Shown in pieces: positions 1-10,565 of a DNA stretch of 60,058 nt. Position 1 is the first letter of the stretch, and the number at the start of each line of letters is the position of its first letter. Source of the stretch: Bacillota bacterium (GTDB lineage Bacteria; Bacillota; Clostridia; Christensenellales; Aristaeellaceae); NCBI GenBank assembly GCA_023416655.1, contig JAEZHK010000058.1, positions 1-60,058 of the forward strand, in the 5' to 3' direction. The position numbers were made by a program, and so were the translations under genes. A model generated the notes under the pieces. The model made no database searches. It was not told where the DNA came from and saw only the letters and a program-made list of their open reading frames with translations.

Positions 1-1
1 G

Positions 2-886
2 ATGGTGTTCCAAAACTACGCGCTGTACCCGCACATGACGGTGTACGACAACATGGCCTTCGGCCTCAAGCTGCGCAAGACCCCCAAGGCGGAGATCGAG
101 CGCCGCGTCCGCGAAGCCGCGAAGATCTTGGACATCGAACACCTCCTGGGCCGGAAGCCCAAGGCCCTGTCCGGCGGTCAGCGCCAGCGCGTCGCGCTGG
201 GTCGCGCCATCGTCCGTGAGCCCAAGGTCTTCCTGATGGACGAGCCTCTGTCGAACCTGGACGCCAAACTGCGCGTGCAGATGAGAACCGAGATCACCAA
301 GCTGCACCTGCGCCTGCAGACCACCTTCATCTACGTCACCCACGACCAGACCGAAGCCATGACGATGGGTTCCCGTATCGTGGTCATGAAGGACGGCTTC
401 ATTCAGCAGGTTGACTCGCCTCAGAACCTGTATGACTTCCCGGTCAACCACTTCGTCGCGGGCTTTATCGGCACCCCGCAGATGAACTTCTTTAACGTCA
501 AGCTCGTCAAGCGGGACGGCGGCGTGTTCGCCACCTTCGGCGACAACGCCATCAAGGTTCCCGAAGGCAAGCTCAAGAAGTTCGTGTCGGACAGCTACAT
601 CGGCAAGGACGTCATCATGGGCATCCGCCCGGAGAACATCCACGACGAGGAGATCTTCCTGGCCAACGCGCCGGATTCCACCATCACCGTTGCGGTGGAA
701 ATCGTCGAGCTGATGGGCTCGGAGACCTACCTGTACCTGAAGACCTCCGGCAAGGAAGACAACATCATCGCCCGCGTCGACCCGCGCTCCACCGCGCGCG
801 GCGGCGACAAGATCAAGGTTGCCTTTGACGCCAACCGGCTGCACTTCTTCGACGCGGAGACCTTCAACACCGCCCTCAACCGCTAA
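2..886 (+). CDS. Sugar-type ABC transporter ATP-binding protein (UgpC/MsmX-like), 5' truncated by the window edge
   Basis: This is the energy-coupling ATPase of a carbohydrate ABC importer, acting at the inner face of the membrane. The reading frame is open at the first base and begins inside the Q-loop (VFQNYALYP), so Walker A and the true start lie outside the window; the ATG at base 2 is internal. Visible residues: signature LSGGQ at 56-60, Walker B VFLMDEP at 76-82, switch His in YVTHD near 116, and a C-terminal TOBE/OB region (about 200-294) typical of the MsmK/UgpC/MalK group. No permease genes follow, as is common for shared multi-sugar ATPases. The substrate cannot be read. Confidence 0.93.
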   Translation: MVFQNYALYPHMTVYDNMAFGLKLRKTPKAEIERRVREAAKILDIEHLLGRKPKALSGGQRQRVALGRAIVREPKVFLMDEPLSNLDAKLRVQMRTEITKLHLRLQTTFIYVTHDQTEAMTMGSRIVVMKDGFIQQVDSPQNLYDFPVNHFVAGFIGTPQMNFFNVKLVKRDGGVFATFGDNAIKVPEGKLKKFVSDSYIGKDVIMGIRPENIHDEEIFLANAPDSTITVAVEIVELMGSETYLYLKTSGKEDNIIARVDPRSTARGGDKIKVAFDANRLHFFDAETFNTALNR

Positions 887-953
887 GGGCCTTTCCGGGC
901 GCTGAGAAGCGTTCACCGGCGTTATTTGTTCATTAATTTTCCGCCGCTGGTGG

Positions 954-992
954 TAAGACGATATTGTCTTATCCGCTCGCGGCGGATATACT
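954..992 (+). promoter_or_regulatory. Sigma-A promoter with overlapping palindrome, upstream of the CdaR/PucR-like gene
   Basis: TTGTCT (964-969), a 17-nt spacer and TATACT (987-992). The -35 lies inside a perfect palindrome, TAAGAC-gatatt-GTCTTA (954-971). Two more small inverted repeats follow: TCCGC/GCGGA (972-986) and ACTATA/TATAGT (990-1006). The palindromes could be operators, perhaps for autoregulation; that is inference. Confidence 0.65.
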
Positions 993-1036
993 ATATATTG
1001 TATAGTTGGGCGTCGGCCAGCACAGGAGGAATACCC

Positions 1037-2107
1037 ATGTTTTTAGACCATCGCGTCATCGCGAAGATCTCAAGCCTGCTTTCGAAGATCAGCATGAACG
1101 TCATGCTGCTGGACAACAACGGCCAGGTCATCCTGCCCGAGGACAACAACCGCGAATTCACGCTGCCCGAAGCGCTTCGCCAGAACCCCACCGCGCCGCT
1201 GATCTACGGCGGTTTCACGTTGATCGGCACCGAAGGCACACACCCGCTGTTTTTGTGCCTGCCGGGAGACTCGCAGGACGTTTCCAACTGCGCGATCCTG
1301 TGCGCCGAAATGATCAACATGCTGACCAAGGTAGACCTGCCGCACGCCGACCGTGAGCAGTCCCTGAGGTGCATCCTCCGGGAGGAAGTCGAGGGCGCGG
1401 AGCTTGAGTCGCTGGCGATGGAGCATTCCATCCCGCTGGAGAAGAGCCGCTGCGTGGTGCTTCTGCATCTGTCCAACGTGGACACCGAGACGACGCTCAA
1501 CATTCTGGAGAACGTCGCGCCCGAAGCCAGCGGGGATTCCATCGTGGAGATCGACCGGCACACGGTTGTCCTGATCAAGCAGATCGACGAGCCGGAAGAC
1601 TTCGAGGAGCTTGAGCAGCTGGGCATGGCGATTGAGTCCACCTTCATCAGCGAGACCAGCTATCCGGTGCACATCGGCATCGGCGAGCCCAAGAAGTCGC
1701 TTGCGCTCTTGTCCGAGTCCTTCCGCGAGGCGCGCAAGGCCATCGACGTGGGCCGCGTGTACCGGCCGGACGACCATGTGTTCGTCTACCGGAAGCTCCT
1801 TCTGGAGCGCTTCCTGGCCGACATCTCCCCGGAGATGAGCCAGAAGTACAATCTGCTCATGTTCAACCGCAAGACGGCCAGACTCTTCAACGAAGAGATG
1901 CTGCACACCATCGAGAAGTTCTTCGAGAACAGCCTGAACCTCTCGGAGACCGCGCGGCAGATTTACATCCACCGCAACACCCTGGTCTACCGTCTGGACA
2001 AGGTGCAGCGGATCATCGGCCTGGACCTTCGCTCCTTCGACGACGCCGTGACCTTCAAGATGATGATGCTGCTGGGCAAGACCGGCGATCACAAGAATCG
2101 GGTCTGA
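1037..2107 (+). CDS. CdaR/PucR-like transcriptional regulator with C-terminal helix-turn-helix
   Basis: A 356-residue regulator. The last about 60 residues hold the PucR/CdaR-type HTH: LSETARQIYIHRNTLVYR, a recognition helix followed by a leucine-rich end. The middle resembles the GGDEF-like/CdaR spacer domain, and the N-terminal 150 residues may be a sensory domain. The reading frame is open further upstream, but ATG 1037 has AGGAGG eight bases before it and lies just behind the promoter at 964-992. Members of this family respond to small carbon metabolites such as sugar acids. The adjacent sugar-type ABC ATPase agrees with a carbon-use role, but the ligand is unknown. Confidence 0.82.
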   Translation: MFLDHRVIAKISSLLSKISMNVMLLDNNGQVILPEDNNREFTLPEALRQNPTAPLIYGGFTLIGTEGTHPLFLCLPGDSQDVSNCAILCAEMINMLTKVDLPHADREQSLRCILREEVEGAELESLAMEHSIPLEKSRCVVLLHLSNVDTETTLNILENVAPEASGDSIVEIDRHTVVLIKQIDEPEDFEELEQLGMAIESTFISETSYPVHIGIGEPKKSLALLSESFREARKAIDVGRVYRPDDHVFVYRKLLLERFLADISPEMSQKYNLLMFNRKTARLFNEEMLHTIEKFFENSLNLSETARQIYIHRNTLVYRLDKVQRIIGLDLRSFDDAVTFKMMMLLGKTGDHKNRV

Positions 2108-2139
2108 AGCCACGGCGCACCCTTCCCGGTACCCTTCGC

Positions 2140-2176
2140 AGGACGAACGCCGCGCAAGGCGCGTTCGTCCTGTTTT
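2140..2176 (+). terminator. Rho-independent terminator after the CdaR/PucR-like gene
   Basis: Perfect 11-bp stem AGGACGAACGC/GCGTTCGTCCT with a 10-nt loop, followed by GTTTT. Confidence 0.85.
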
Positions 2177-2261
2177 GAAATTTCCGCCGCGCGAACGCCC
2201 GGATGCTATCCCGGGGGACGAGGCGCATAGGATGAATCGATCCTGATTCCTGGAGGCTTTC

Positions 2262-3479
2262 ATGGGCAAGCGGGCTATCGTTTGGCTGTCGGTGCTTTGG
2301 ATTGTGGTGGTCGTGGCCGGCGTTTCGTCGGCCATTACGTTGCGCGTCTCCGGCGGCGTCCTGCCCGCGCAGGAAGAGTCTTCCGGCTCGGTGGTGGTAT
2401 CTCAGGAAGAATACCAGACCATCGAGCGCTACCGCCGCCTGGACGAGGTGCGCGGCATTCTGGAAGGCGAATATTATAAGCCGCTGGACGAGGACAAACT
2501 GGTGCTCGGCGCGGTGCGCGGCATGCTGGCCAGCGTGGGCGACCCGTACACCTTCTACTACACTCCTGAAGAAATGCAGGAGATGGCCGAACGCAGTCAG
2601 GGCGTCTACGAGGGCGTGGGGCTGCTGCTGTCCGCCGACAAGGACGGCATGCTGGTGGTCCTGCGCATCTTCGAGAACTCTCCGGCCATCGAGGCGGGCG
2701 TAAAACCCGGCGACATCGTGCTGGCCGTCAACGGCGAACTCGTGGGCGCTGCCGACGCGCGCCAGATGGACGCGGCGATCCAGATGATCCGCGACTTCAA
2801 GGGGGAGACGCTGGAGCTGATGCTCCGAAGGGGCAAGAAGGTTCAGACCATCACGCTCAAGCCCCGCACCATCACCATGCAGCGCGTGTCCCATCAGGTG
2901 CTGCCGGGCGACATCGGCTACATCATGATCTATGAGTTCATCGGCGACGACGCCACCGGTTTCATCTCGGCGATGAACGACCTGAAACAGAAAAATGTCA
3001 AAGGCCTGATCATCGACATCCGCTCCAACCCCGGCGGCCTTCTGACCGACGTGGTGAAGATCGCGGACCAGTTGCTGCCGGCGGGGCTGGTGGTCTACAC
3101 CCAGGACAGAAGCGGCGCGCGGGAGGAGTATTTCTCTGAGGAGAGCCGCTGGGACGTGCCGATGGCGGTGCTGGTCAACAGCATGTCGGCCAGCGCTTCG
3201 GAGATCCTGGCGGGTTCACTGCAGGACTACGGCGTGGCCAGGATCGTGGGTGAGAAGACGTACGGCAAGGGCATCGTGCAGACCATGCTGCCCTTCAGGA
3301 CCGATAATGCGGGCATGCAATTGACCACCGCCACCTACTTTACGCCCAAGGGCCGGTCGATCCACGGCGTGGGCATCGAGCCGGACGTGGCGGTCAAGGC
3401 CACGGTCGCGGTGGGTGGCGACCCCGACCTTGAAAAGGACGCGCAGCTCAAGGCGGCCTACGACCTGCTGACGAAGTAG
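2262..3479 (+). CDS. S41 family C-terminal processing protease (CtpA/CtpB-like)
   Basis: A membrane-anchored serine protease of 405 residues. Residues 5-25 form a signal-anchor helix, so the enzyme should face outward. A PDZ domain spans about 118-200, followed by the S41 catalytic domain. The motif SMSASASEILAG (308-318) supplies the probable nucleophile Ser311, and GEKTYGKG supplies Lys336. Their spacing of 25 matches the Ser/Lys dyad of B. subtilis CtpB. In spore formers CtpB-type enzymes cleave SpoIVFA, but other Ctp proteins act on envelope proteins, so a sporulation role here is only possible. ATG 2262 follows TGGAGG. It is a single gene between hairpin-rich spacers. Confidence 0.92.
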   Translation: MGKRAIVWLSVLWIVVVVAGVSSAITLRVSGGVLPAQEESSGSVVVSQEEYQTIERYRRLDEVRGILEGEYYKPLDEDKLVLGAVRGMLASVGDPYTFYYTPEEMQEMAERSQGVYEGVGLLLSADKDGMLVVLRIFENSPAIEAGVKPGDIVLAVNGELVGAADARQMDAAIQMIRDFKGETLELMLRRGKKVQTITLKPRTITMQRVSHQVLPGDIGYIMIYEFIGDDATGFISAMNDLKQKNVKGLIIDIRSNPGGLLTDVVKIADQLLPAGLVVYTQDRSGAREEYFSEESRWDVPMAVLVNSMSASASEILAGSLQDYGVARIVGEKTYGKGIVQTMLPFRTDNAGMQLTTATYFTPKGRSIHGVGIEPDVAVKATVAVGGDPDLEKDAQLKAAYDLLTK

Positions 3480-3480
3480 G

Positions 3481-3549
3481 AGGCGGGGGAACGCCAGAGG
3501 GCTCCACCCTCCGGACCACCCGCAAGGGGCCTGATGCCCCTTGACCCCG
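3481..3549 (-). repeat. Double-hairpin intergenic repeat, copy 1 (minus orientation)
   Basis: Read on the minus strand it starts GGGGTCAAGGGGC and forms two hairpins: AAGGGGC/GCCCCTT (3524-3542) and GAGGG/CCCTC (3497-3511). It resembles the copies at 3630-3685 and 59959-60003 in layout and core words (ggggTC-stem, cgggg, stem, ggcg). Confidence 0.6.
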
Positions 3550-3568
3550 CACAAAAAGGCATAAAGCA

Positions 3569-3598
3569 AGTGCAGAGTGATTCGCGTCACCCTGCACT
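3569..3598. terminator. Hairpin between convergent genes, probable bidirectional terminator
   Basis: AGTGCAG/CTGCACT (7 bp) plus GTGA/TCAC (4 bp) separated by an A.C mismatch. It lies midway between the S41 protease and thyX, which converge. T-runs are poor on both sides, so termination efficiency is uncertain. Confidence 0.5.
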
Positions 3599-3629
3599 TT
3601 GACTGTATCTATGAATTACTCTTTTGCGA

Positions 3630-3685
3630 GGGGTCCAGGGGAAATCATTTTCCCTGGCAGGGGTCCGGGGACAGAGTCCCCGGCG
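3630..3685 (+). repeat. Double-hairpin intergenic repeat, copy 2 (plus orientation)
   Basis: GGGGTCCAGGGG... with stem CCAGGG/CCCTGG (3635-3657), then GGGGTC and stem CCGGGGA/TCCCCGG (3665-3683). With copy 1 it makes a head-to-head inverted pair around the hairpin at 3569-3598. Confidence 0.65.
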
Positions 3686-3699
3686 TTCTCTACGTTCCC

Positions 3700-5004
3700 T
3701 CACCCTCGGATCGGTTTCCGCGGCTTGCCGCAGGAGAGGCGGCCTTCGGGGCACGCGCCGTCGATCCGACAGCTGGGGCCGTACAGGGCGAAGAGCTCCG
3801 GGAAGGTTTCCGTCAGCGCGGACAGCATTCGGTCCGTCAGGCCCCGGATCTCCCACTGAGCGCGCTCGCAGGAGCGCAGTTTGACGAAATGCAATAGTTC
3901 CCGTGCGTTCACCGTCATCCAGAACGAGGTCGTGTGGCCCGCCAGCGCGTAGTAGCTGAGGTCCTCGGGCGGGAGGCCTTCCTCCGCCATCGCGCGGGCT
4001 TCGCGGGCGTTTGCGCGCATCGCGTCCTCGTAGATCGCAAGCGCCTCAGGGTTATCTCGGATGCTGTCCGGCAGCACGTAGGCGCCCTCGTTCAGCGCCG
4101 CGAGCGACGGCCGGAACATGGGGGAGAGCATCCTGTGACGCGCGAAGTGGGTTACGCAGGCCAGCGACGCGCCGTCCAGACGGAAGGTGAAGGAGAGCGC
4201 CTCCAGTTCCCGGGGCCGGGAATCGGTCAGGAGCGCGGCGTAGTCGCCCGGACGGAAGCGTCCGGAGAATTCCATCGCCTGATCCAAAAGCGCCTTTTCG
4301 TTCTGCGGCGCGGCCAGGAGCTTTACCTCCTGCATTGCTTGCGACGGCTCTCCAACGGCGCTTGAGAGCGGCTCGGTCGCGGTACGCTCATACTTCCCGC
4401 GCTCCGAGGCAAGGATGCCCGGGTAGCGCGATTCAATTTGCGCCTCCAACTGCGCACCCAGGTCCTTCAGCTCAGGGTACGCTCTTCCGCGGCCATAGCC
4501 TAGCGACAGCGCCATCTGAACGAGTTCCCGCAGGTTGCAGCTGACAAAAAAATTCGAGCGGAACGCGTAGGGCAGCACAAAGCGCGCGTCCTCACGGGGC
4601 ACGAGCGCCTCCAGCCTTTCGTAATCGCCGAATAGCCGGGCCATGTGCGCTTCATAGCGGGGGTCGGCCTTCAGCGCCTGCGGCGTGTAGTACCCCGCGT
4701 TTTTGAAGTCTACGTACCTGCGGGATTTGACGATGAACGACGCGAGCCGGAACTCGATCATGAACTGTTCGGCCAGCACCGACACGTTTTCAAACGCCAC
4801 GGAATAAGTCTGGTGCTCGATGAGCGATTTGTGGCCGGAGGCCAGCACCTTTTTGACCAGCGGAAGGTTTCGTTCGTCGCCCTCCGAGCGCTCGAACACC
4901 TCCATCGAAGACCCTTGCGTGGTCGAAAGCCGCGCCGCCGCGGCGCACAGTTGCAGCCCGCGATCCGTCTCCGCGATGAGGATTGCCCTGGACATACCCG
5001 CCAA
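3700..5004 (-). CDS. thyX: FAD-dependent thymidylate synthase, tandem two-domain form
   Basis: Makes dTMP from dUMP using methylenetetrahydrofolate and FAD. The protein has 434 residues, about twice a standard ThyX (about 220-250), and holds two ThyX-like halves. The first half has GHKSLIEH and a degenerate ThyX motif, EFRLASFIVKSRRYV, followed by YYTP. The second has THFARHRMLSPMFRPSL, keeping RHR and the later Arg/Ser. Each half keeps part of the usual RHRxxSxNxxSxR site. The start chosen is TTG at 5004, seven bases after GGGAG; an in-frame ATG at 4995 is the alternative but is poorly spaced. It is transcribed away from nrdD, so two deoxynucleotide genes share the 5.0-5.3 kb control region. 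Confidence 0.85.
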   Translation of the reverse strand: MAGMSRAILIAETDRGLQLCAAAARLSTTQGSSMEVFERSEGDERNLPLVKKVLASGHKSLIEHQTYSVAFENVSVLAEQFMIEFRLASFIVKSRRYVDFKNAGYYTPQALKADPRYEAHMARLFGDYERLEALVPREDARFVLPYAFRSNFFVSCNLRELVQMALSLGYGRGRAYPELKDLGAQLEAQIESRYPGILASERGKYERTATEPLSSAVGEPSQAMQEVKLLAAPQNEKALLDQAMEFSGRFRPGDYAALLTDSRPRELEALSFTFRLDGASLACVTHFARHRMLSPMFRPSLAALNEGAYVLPDSIRDNPEALAIYEDAMRANAREARAMAEEGLPPEDLSYYALAGHTTSFWMTVNARELLHFVKLRSCERAQWEIRGLTDRMLSALTETFPELFALYGPSCRIDGACPEGRLSCGKPRKPIRG

Positions 5005-5026
5005 GCGATCACTCCCTTTTCAGGGT

Positions 5027-5055
5027 ATTGTATCAAATCAGCGGTCATCCCGCAA
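5027..5055 (-). promoter_or_regulatory. Sigma-A promoter for thyX
   Basis: Minus strand: TTGCGG (5050-5055), 17-nt spacer, TACAAT (5027-5032), about 25 nt before the TTG start. Confidence 0.65.
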
Positions 5056-5227
5056 TCGCAATTTACGAACCATGTCGGGAAGGGTTACACCATCAGGTTA
5101 ACTGACCAAAAAGGAGTAATCGCATTTTGTAGAACATGGTCGAAAGGGGGATGACGGGATTCCCTGCAGTTCGTGAACCTGATGTTCCGAACGTTCTGTA
5201 AAATCGATCCAGTTTCCACCGGTTGTA

Positions 5228-5260
5228 TTGACACCACCCATTAACCACAATATAATGTAT
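5228..5260 (+). promoter_or_regulatory. Consensus sigma-A promoter for nrdD with a possible NrdR box
   Basis: TTGACA (5228-5233), exactly 17 nt, TATAAT (5251-5256): both hexamers are perfect. The stretch CCACAATATAATGTAT (5245-5260) matches the NrdR consensus ACACWATATATWGTGT at 13 of 16 positions and covers the -10. No second box at the usual three-turn distance was found. The rest of the 5056-5227 spacer shows only a small palindrome (GTTCGTGAAC) and no gene. Confidence 0.8.
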
Positions 5261-5313
5261 TTGCATCTCGAGGCGGCAGTGCGCCGCTTTATTCATCCCC
5301 GGAGGCGAACGAC

Positions 5314-7641
5314 ATGATCGATACCATCAAAAAGCGGGACGGCCGCGAAGTCCCCTTCACGCCGGTCAAGATCACCGAGGCGATCATGAAGGCGTTTCAG
5401 GCCAGCGGCAGCGCCAAGACGGAAAAGACGGCGCAGGAACTGACGATGCAGGTCGTCGCCGAGTTGGAATCCAGCGAGAACATCGGCATCCCCACCGTGG
5501 AAGAAATCCAGGACATGGTGGAGCGGGTGCTGATTGAGAACGGCTTTGTCCGCACCGCCAAGAGCTTCATTCTCTACCGGGCGGAGCGCTCGCGCGTGCG
5601 CGAGATGAACACGCGCCTGATGCGCATCTATGACGACATCACCTTCAAGCCCGCGAAGGATTCCGACATCAAGCGGGAGAACGCCAACATCAACGGCGAT
5701 ACCGCGATGGGCGCGATGCTCAAGTACGGCGCCGAGGGTGCGAAGCAGTTCAACAGCCTGTTTGTGCTCAAGCCCCTGCACGCCGCCGCCCACAACGAAG
5801 GCGACATTCACATCCATGACATGGACTTTCTGACGCTGACCACCACCTGCTGTCAGATCGACCTGATCAAGCTGTTTACGAACGGCTTCTCCACGGGCCA
5901 CGGCGTGCTCCGGGAGCCGAACGACATCTACAGCTATTCGGCGCTCGCCTGCATCGCGATCCAGGCCAACCAGAACGACCAGCACGGCGGCCAGTCGGTG
6001 GTCAATTTCGATTACTCGATGGCCGAGGGCGTCAAAAAGACCTTTCGCAAGCGCTACCGGGACAACATGGTCCGCGCGCTGGAATTGACGACCTCCATTC
6101 CCGAAGCGTCAGCCTTCGTCCGAAAGTACCTTGATGAACTGAAGTGCCGCTGCGTTTCGCCCACGCTGGTGGAGAATCCGGAATACAAGGCGGCGGAGCG
6201 AGAGTACCTGGCCGCGCAAGGGCTCTCCGACACAGAAATTGAGCGCGTGCAGGCATTCTCCCAGCAGAAGGCGATCGAGGAGACCGACCGCGCCACCTTC
6301 CAGGCGATGGAAGCGCTGATCCACAACCTCAACACCATGAACTCCCGCGCCGGCGCGCAGGTTCCGTTCTCGTCCATCAACTACGGCATGGACACCTCGC
6401 CCGAGGGCAGGCTGGTCATGCGCAACTTACTTCTGTCCACTGAGGAGGGCCTGGGCGGCGGCGAGACGCCCATCTTCCCGATCCAGATCTTCCGGGTCAA
6501 GGAGGGCATCAACTTCAACCCCGGCGAGCCCAACTATGACCTTTTCAAGCTGGCCTGCCGCGTGTCGGCCAAGCGGCTGTTCCCGAACTTTGCGTTCCAG
6601 GACGCGCCGTTCAACCTGCAGTACTACGTGCCCGGCCGTCCGGAGACCGAGATCGCCTACATGGGCTGCCGTACGCGTGTGATCGGGAACGTCCACGACA
6701 AGACCAAGGAGATCTCCAATGGCCGCGGCAACCTGAGTTTCACCTCCATCAACCTGCCGCGCCTTGCCATCAAGGCCAACCGGAACGTGGAACAGTTCTT
6801 CTCCGAGCTGGACAGGATAATCGACCTGGTGTTCGACCAGATGTTCGAGCGGTATGAGATCCAGGCGGGCAAGAAGGTGCGCAATTTCCCGTTCCTGATG
6901 GGTCAGGGCGTCTGGCTGGACAGCGAAAAACTGGGCTGGGACGACGAGATCCGGGAGGTCATCAAGCACGGCACGCTCTCGATGGGCTTTATTGGTCTGG
7001 CTGAGACGCTGAAATCCCTCTTGGGCCAGCACCATGGCGAAAGCCAGCAGGCGCAAAACCTGGGCCTTGAGATCATCGGCCACATGCGAGCCCGCTGCGA
7101 CGAGAAGAGCAAGGAAACCGGCATGAACGTGACGCTGCTGGCCACCCCCGCTGAAGGGCTCTCTGGCCGGTTCGTGCGGCTTGACCGCGAGCGCTACGGC
7201 GCGATCCCCGGCATCACCGAACGGGACTACTACACCAACAGCTTCCACATCCCGGTCTATTTCCCGATCGGCGCGGTGGAAAAGATTCAGACCGAAGCGC
7301 CCTATCACGCGATGACTAACGCCGGCCACATCTCCTATGTGGAACTGGACGGCGATACCGCGCAGAACCTGGAGGCGTTTGAAAAGATCGTGCGGCTGAT
7401 GAAGGAATCCGGCGTCGGCTACGGCTCGATCAACCATCCCGTCGACCGCGACCCGATCTGCGGCTACAACGGCGTCATCGGCGACACCTGCCCGCTGTGC
7501 GGCCGGTCCGAAGGGGAGCACCACTTCGAACGCATCCGCCGCATCACCGGCTACCTGGTCGGCACGCTTGACCGGTTCAACAACGCCAAGCGCATCGAGG
7601 AGTCCGAACGGCTCAAGCATACCTGCAGCTGCGGCGATTAG
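5314..7641 (+). CDS. nrdD: Anaerobic ribonucleoside-triphosphate reductase (class III, glycyl radical)
   Basis: Reduces NTPs to dNTPs without oxygen. It has 775 residues, within the family range. Residues 1-90 are an ATP-cone (KKRDGREVPFTPVKI...), the allosteric site. The barrel domain follows, including the Cys-rich TTTCCQIDL segment. Near the C-terminus the zinc site CPLCGRSEG is followed by RITGYLVG, which corresponds to the RVxGYL glycyl-radical loop. The end HTCSCGD carries two further cysteines. ATG 5314 follows GGAGG. The activase nrdG is the next gene. Expression is probably NrdR-controlled, given the possible box at the promoter. Confidence 0.97.
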   Translation: MIDTIKKRDGREVPFTPVKITEAIMKAFQASGSAKTEKTAQELTMQVVAELESSENIGIPTVEEIQDMVERVLIENGFVRTAKSFILYRAERSRVREMNTRLMRIYDDITFKPAKDSDIKRENANINGDTAMGAMLKYGAEGAKQFNSLFVLKPLHAAAHNEGDIHIHDMDFLTLTTTCCQIDLIKLFTNGFSTGHGVLREPNDIYSYSALACIAIQANQNDQHGGQSVVNFDYSMAEGVKKTFRKRYRDNMVRALELTTSIPEASAFVRKYLDELKCRCVSPTLVENPEYKAAEREYLAAQGLSDTEIERVQAFSQQKAIEETDRATFQAMEALIHNLNTMNSRAGAQVPFSSINYGMDTSPEGRLVMRNLLLSTEEGLGGGETPIFPIQIFRVKEGINFNPGEPNYDLFKLACRVSAKRLFPNFAFQDAPFNLQYYVPGRPETEIAYMGCRTRVIGNVHDKTKEISNGRGNLSFTSINLPRLAIKANRNVEQFFSELDRIIDLVFDQMFERYEIQAGKKVRNFPFLMGQGVWLDSEKLGWDDEIREVIKHGTLSMGFIGLAETLKSLLGQHHGESQQAQNLGLEIIGHMRARCDEKSKETGMNVTLLATPAEGLSGRFVRLDRERYGAIPGITERDYYTNSFHIPVYFPIGAVEKIQTEAPYHAMTNAGHISYVELDGDTAQNLEAFEKIVRLMKESGVGYGSINHPVDRDPICGYNGVIGDTCPLCGRSEGEHHFERIRRITGYLVGTLDRFNNAKRIEESERLKHTCSCGD

Positions 7642-7676
7642 CGCCCGGGAGAGAAAAGGCACGCGTTCATTTTGCG

Positions 7677-7712
7677 GCGCGGCGCGGGGCCATGTGCCAG
7701 CGCCGCGCATTT
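7677..7712 (+). terminator. GC-rich hairpin between nrdD and nrdG
   Basis: Perfect 9-bp stem GCGCGGCGC/GCGCCGCGC (7677-7685 and 7700-7708) with a 14-nt loop, then ATTTTA. The short T-run suggests partial termination or 3'-end protection of nrdD mRNA, leaving some read-through into nrdG. Confidence 0.55.
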
Positions 7713-7792
7713 TACGCGGAAATCGGGCGCATGCTTCGAACCATCAGAAAATGGCTGCGCCGCCCCGGCGGGCCGAAATTGGGGAGTATCCT

Positions 7793-8284
7793 ATGTTGAT
7801 CCGCATCGCCGGTATTGTGCCGGAGTCCATCGTCGACGGACCCGGCTTCCGATTCGCCGTGTTCACGCAAGGCTGCTTCCATGACTGCCCCGGCTGTCAC
7901 AACCCGGAGACCCATGACCCGAATGGCGGAAAGGCGGTGACGGTGGAGAGCCTTCTGGACGCCATGAAAAAAAATCAGCTGCTGGACGGGCTCACGCTGT
8001 CGGGCGGCGAGCCGTTTTTGCAGGTGGAGCCTTGCGTCCGCCTGGCGGCGGAAGCCCGGGCGATGGGCCTGAGCGTCTGGGCGTACAGCGGCCACACCTT
8101 TGAGGAACTCGCCGCGGACCCGGAAAAAAGGCGGTTGCTCGAAGCCTGCGACGTGGTGGTGGACGGCCCATTCGTGCTTGGCGAGCGGACGCTGGAGAAG
8201 CGGTTCCGGGGTTCTAAGAACCAGCGCGTCATCGACGTAAAGAAGTCCCTGGAGCGGGGCGAAATCGTGCTCGAGGAACCCTGA
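7793..8284 (+). CDS. nrdG: Anaerobic ribonucleotide reductase activating protein (radical SAM)
   Basis: Installs the glycyl radical on NrdD by cleaving S-adenosylmethionine. It has 163 residues from ATG 7793, preceded by GGGGAG; the longer upstream frame has no ribosome site. The iron-sulfur motif is CFHDCPGC (CX3CX2C), then HNPETH, and the SAM-binding segment TLSGGEPF lies near 65-72. It lies 150 nt after nrdD behind a hairpin. The next gene starts 14 nt downstream with its own GGAGG, so read-through into the helicase is likely. Confidence 0.95.
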   Translation: MLIRIAGIVPESIVDGPGFRFAVFTQGCFHDCPGCHNPETHDPNGGKAVTVESLLDAMKKNQLLDGLTLSGGEPFLQVEPCVRLAAEARAMGLSVWAYSGHTFEELAADPEKRRLLEACDVVVDGPFVLGERTLEKRFRGSKNQRVIDVKKSLERGEIVLEEP

Positions 8285-8297
8285 GGGGAGGTCAAGG

Positions 8298-10561
<2,264 letters not shown>

Positions 10562-10565
<4 letters not shown>

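Noticed and set aside
1070..2335. Long minus-strand open frame opposite the CdaR/PucR-like gene (and similar ones at 6427-7710, 31855-33099 and 57841-59679)
   Set aside because: They are shadows of GC-rich genes: low-complexity His/Arg/Val-rich translations, no ribosome sites, no family match, and the opposite strand has a clear gene.
5056..5227. SOS box or riboswitch in the thyX-nrdD spacer
   Set aside because: CCGAACGTTCTG resembles the SOS half-sites but lacks the four-base centre; no larger conserved structure is visible.
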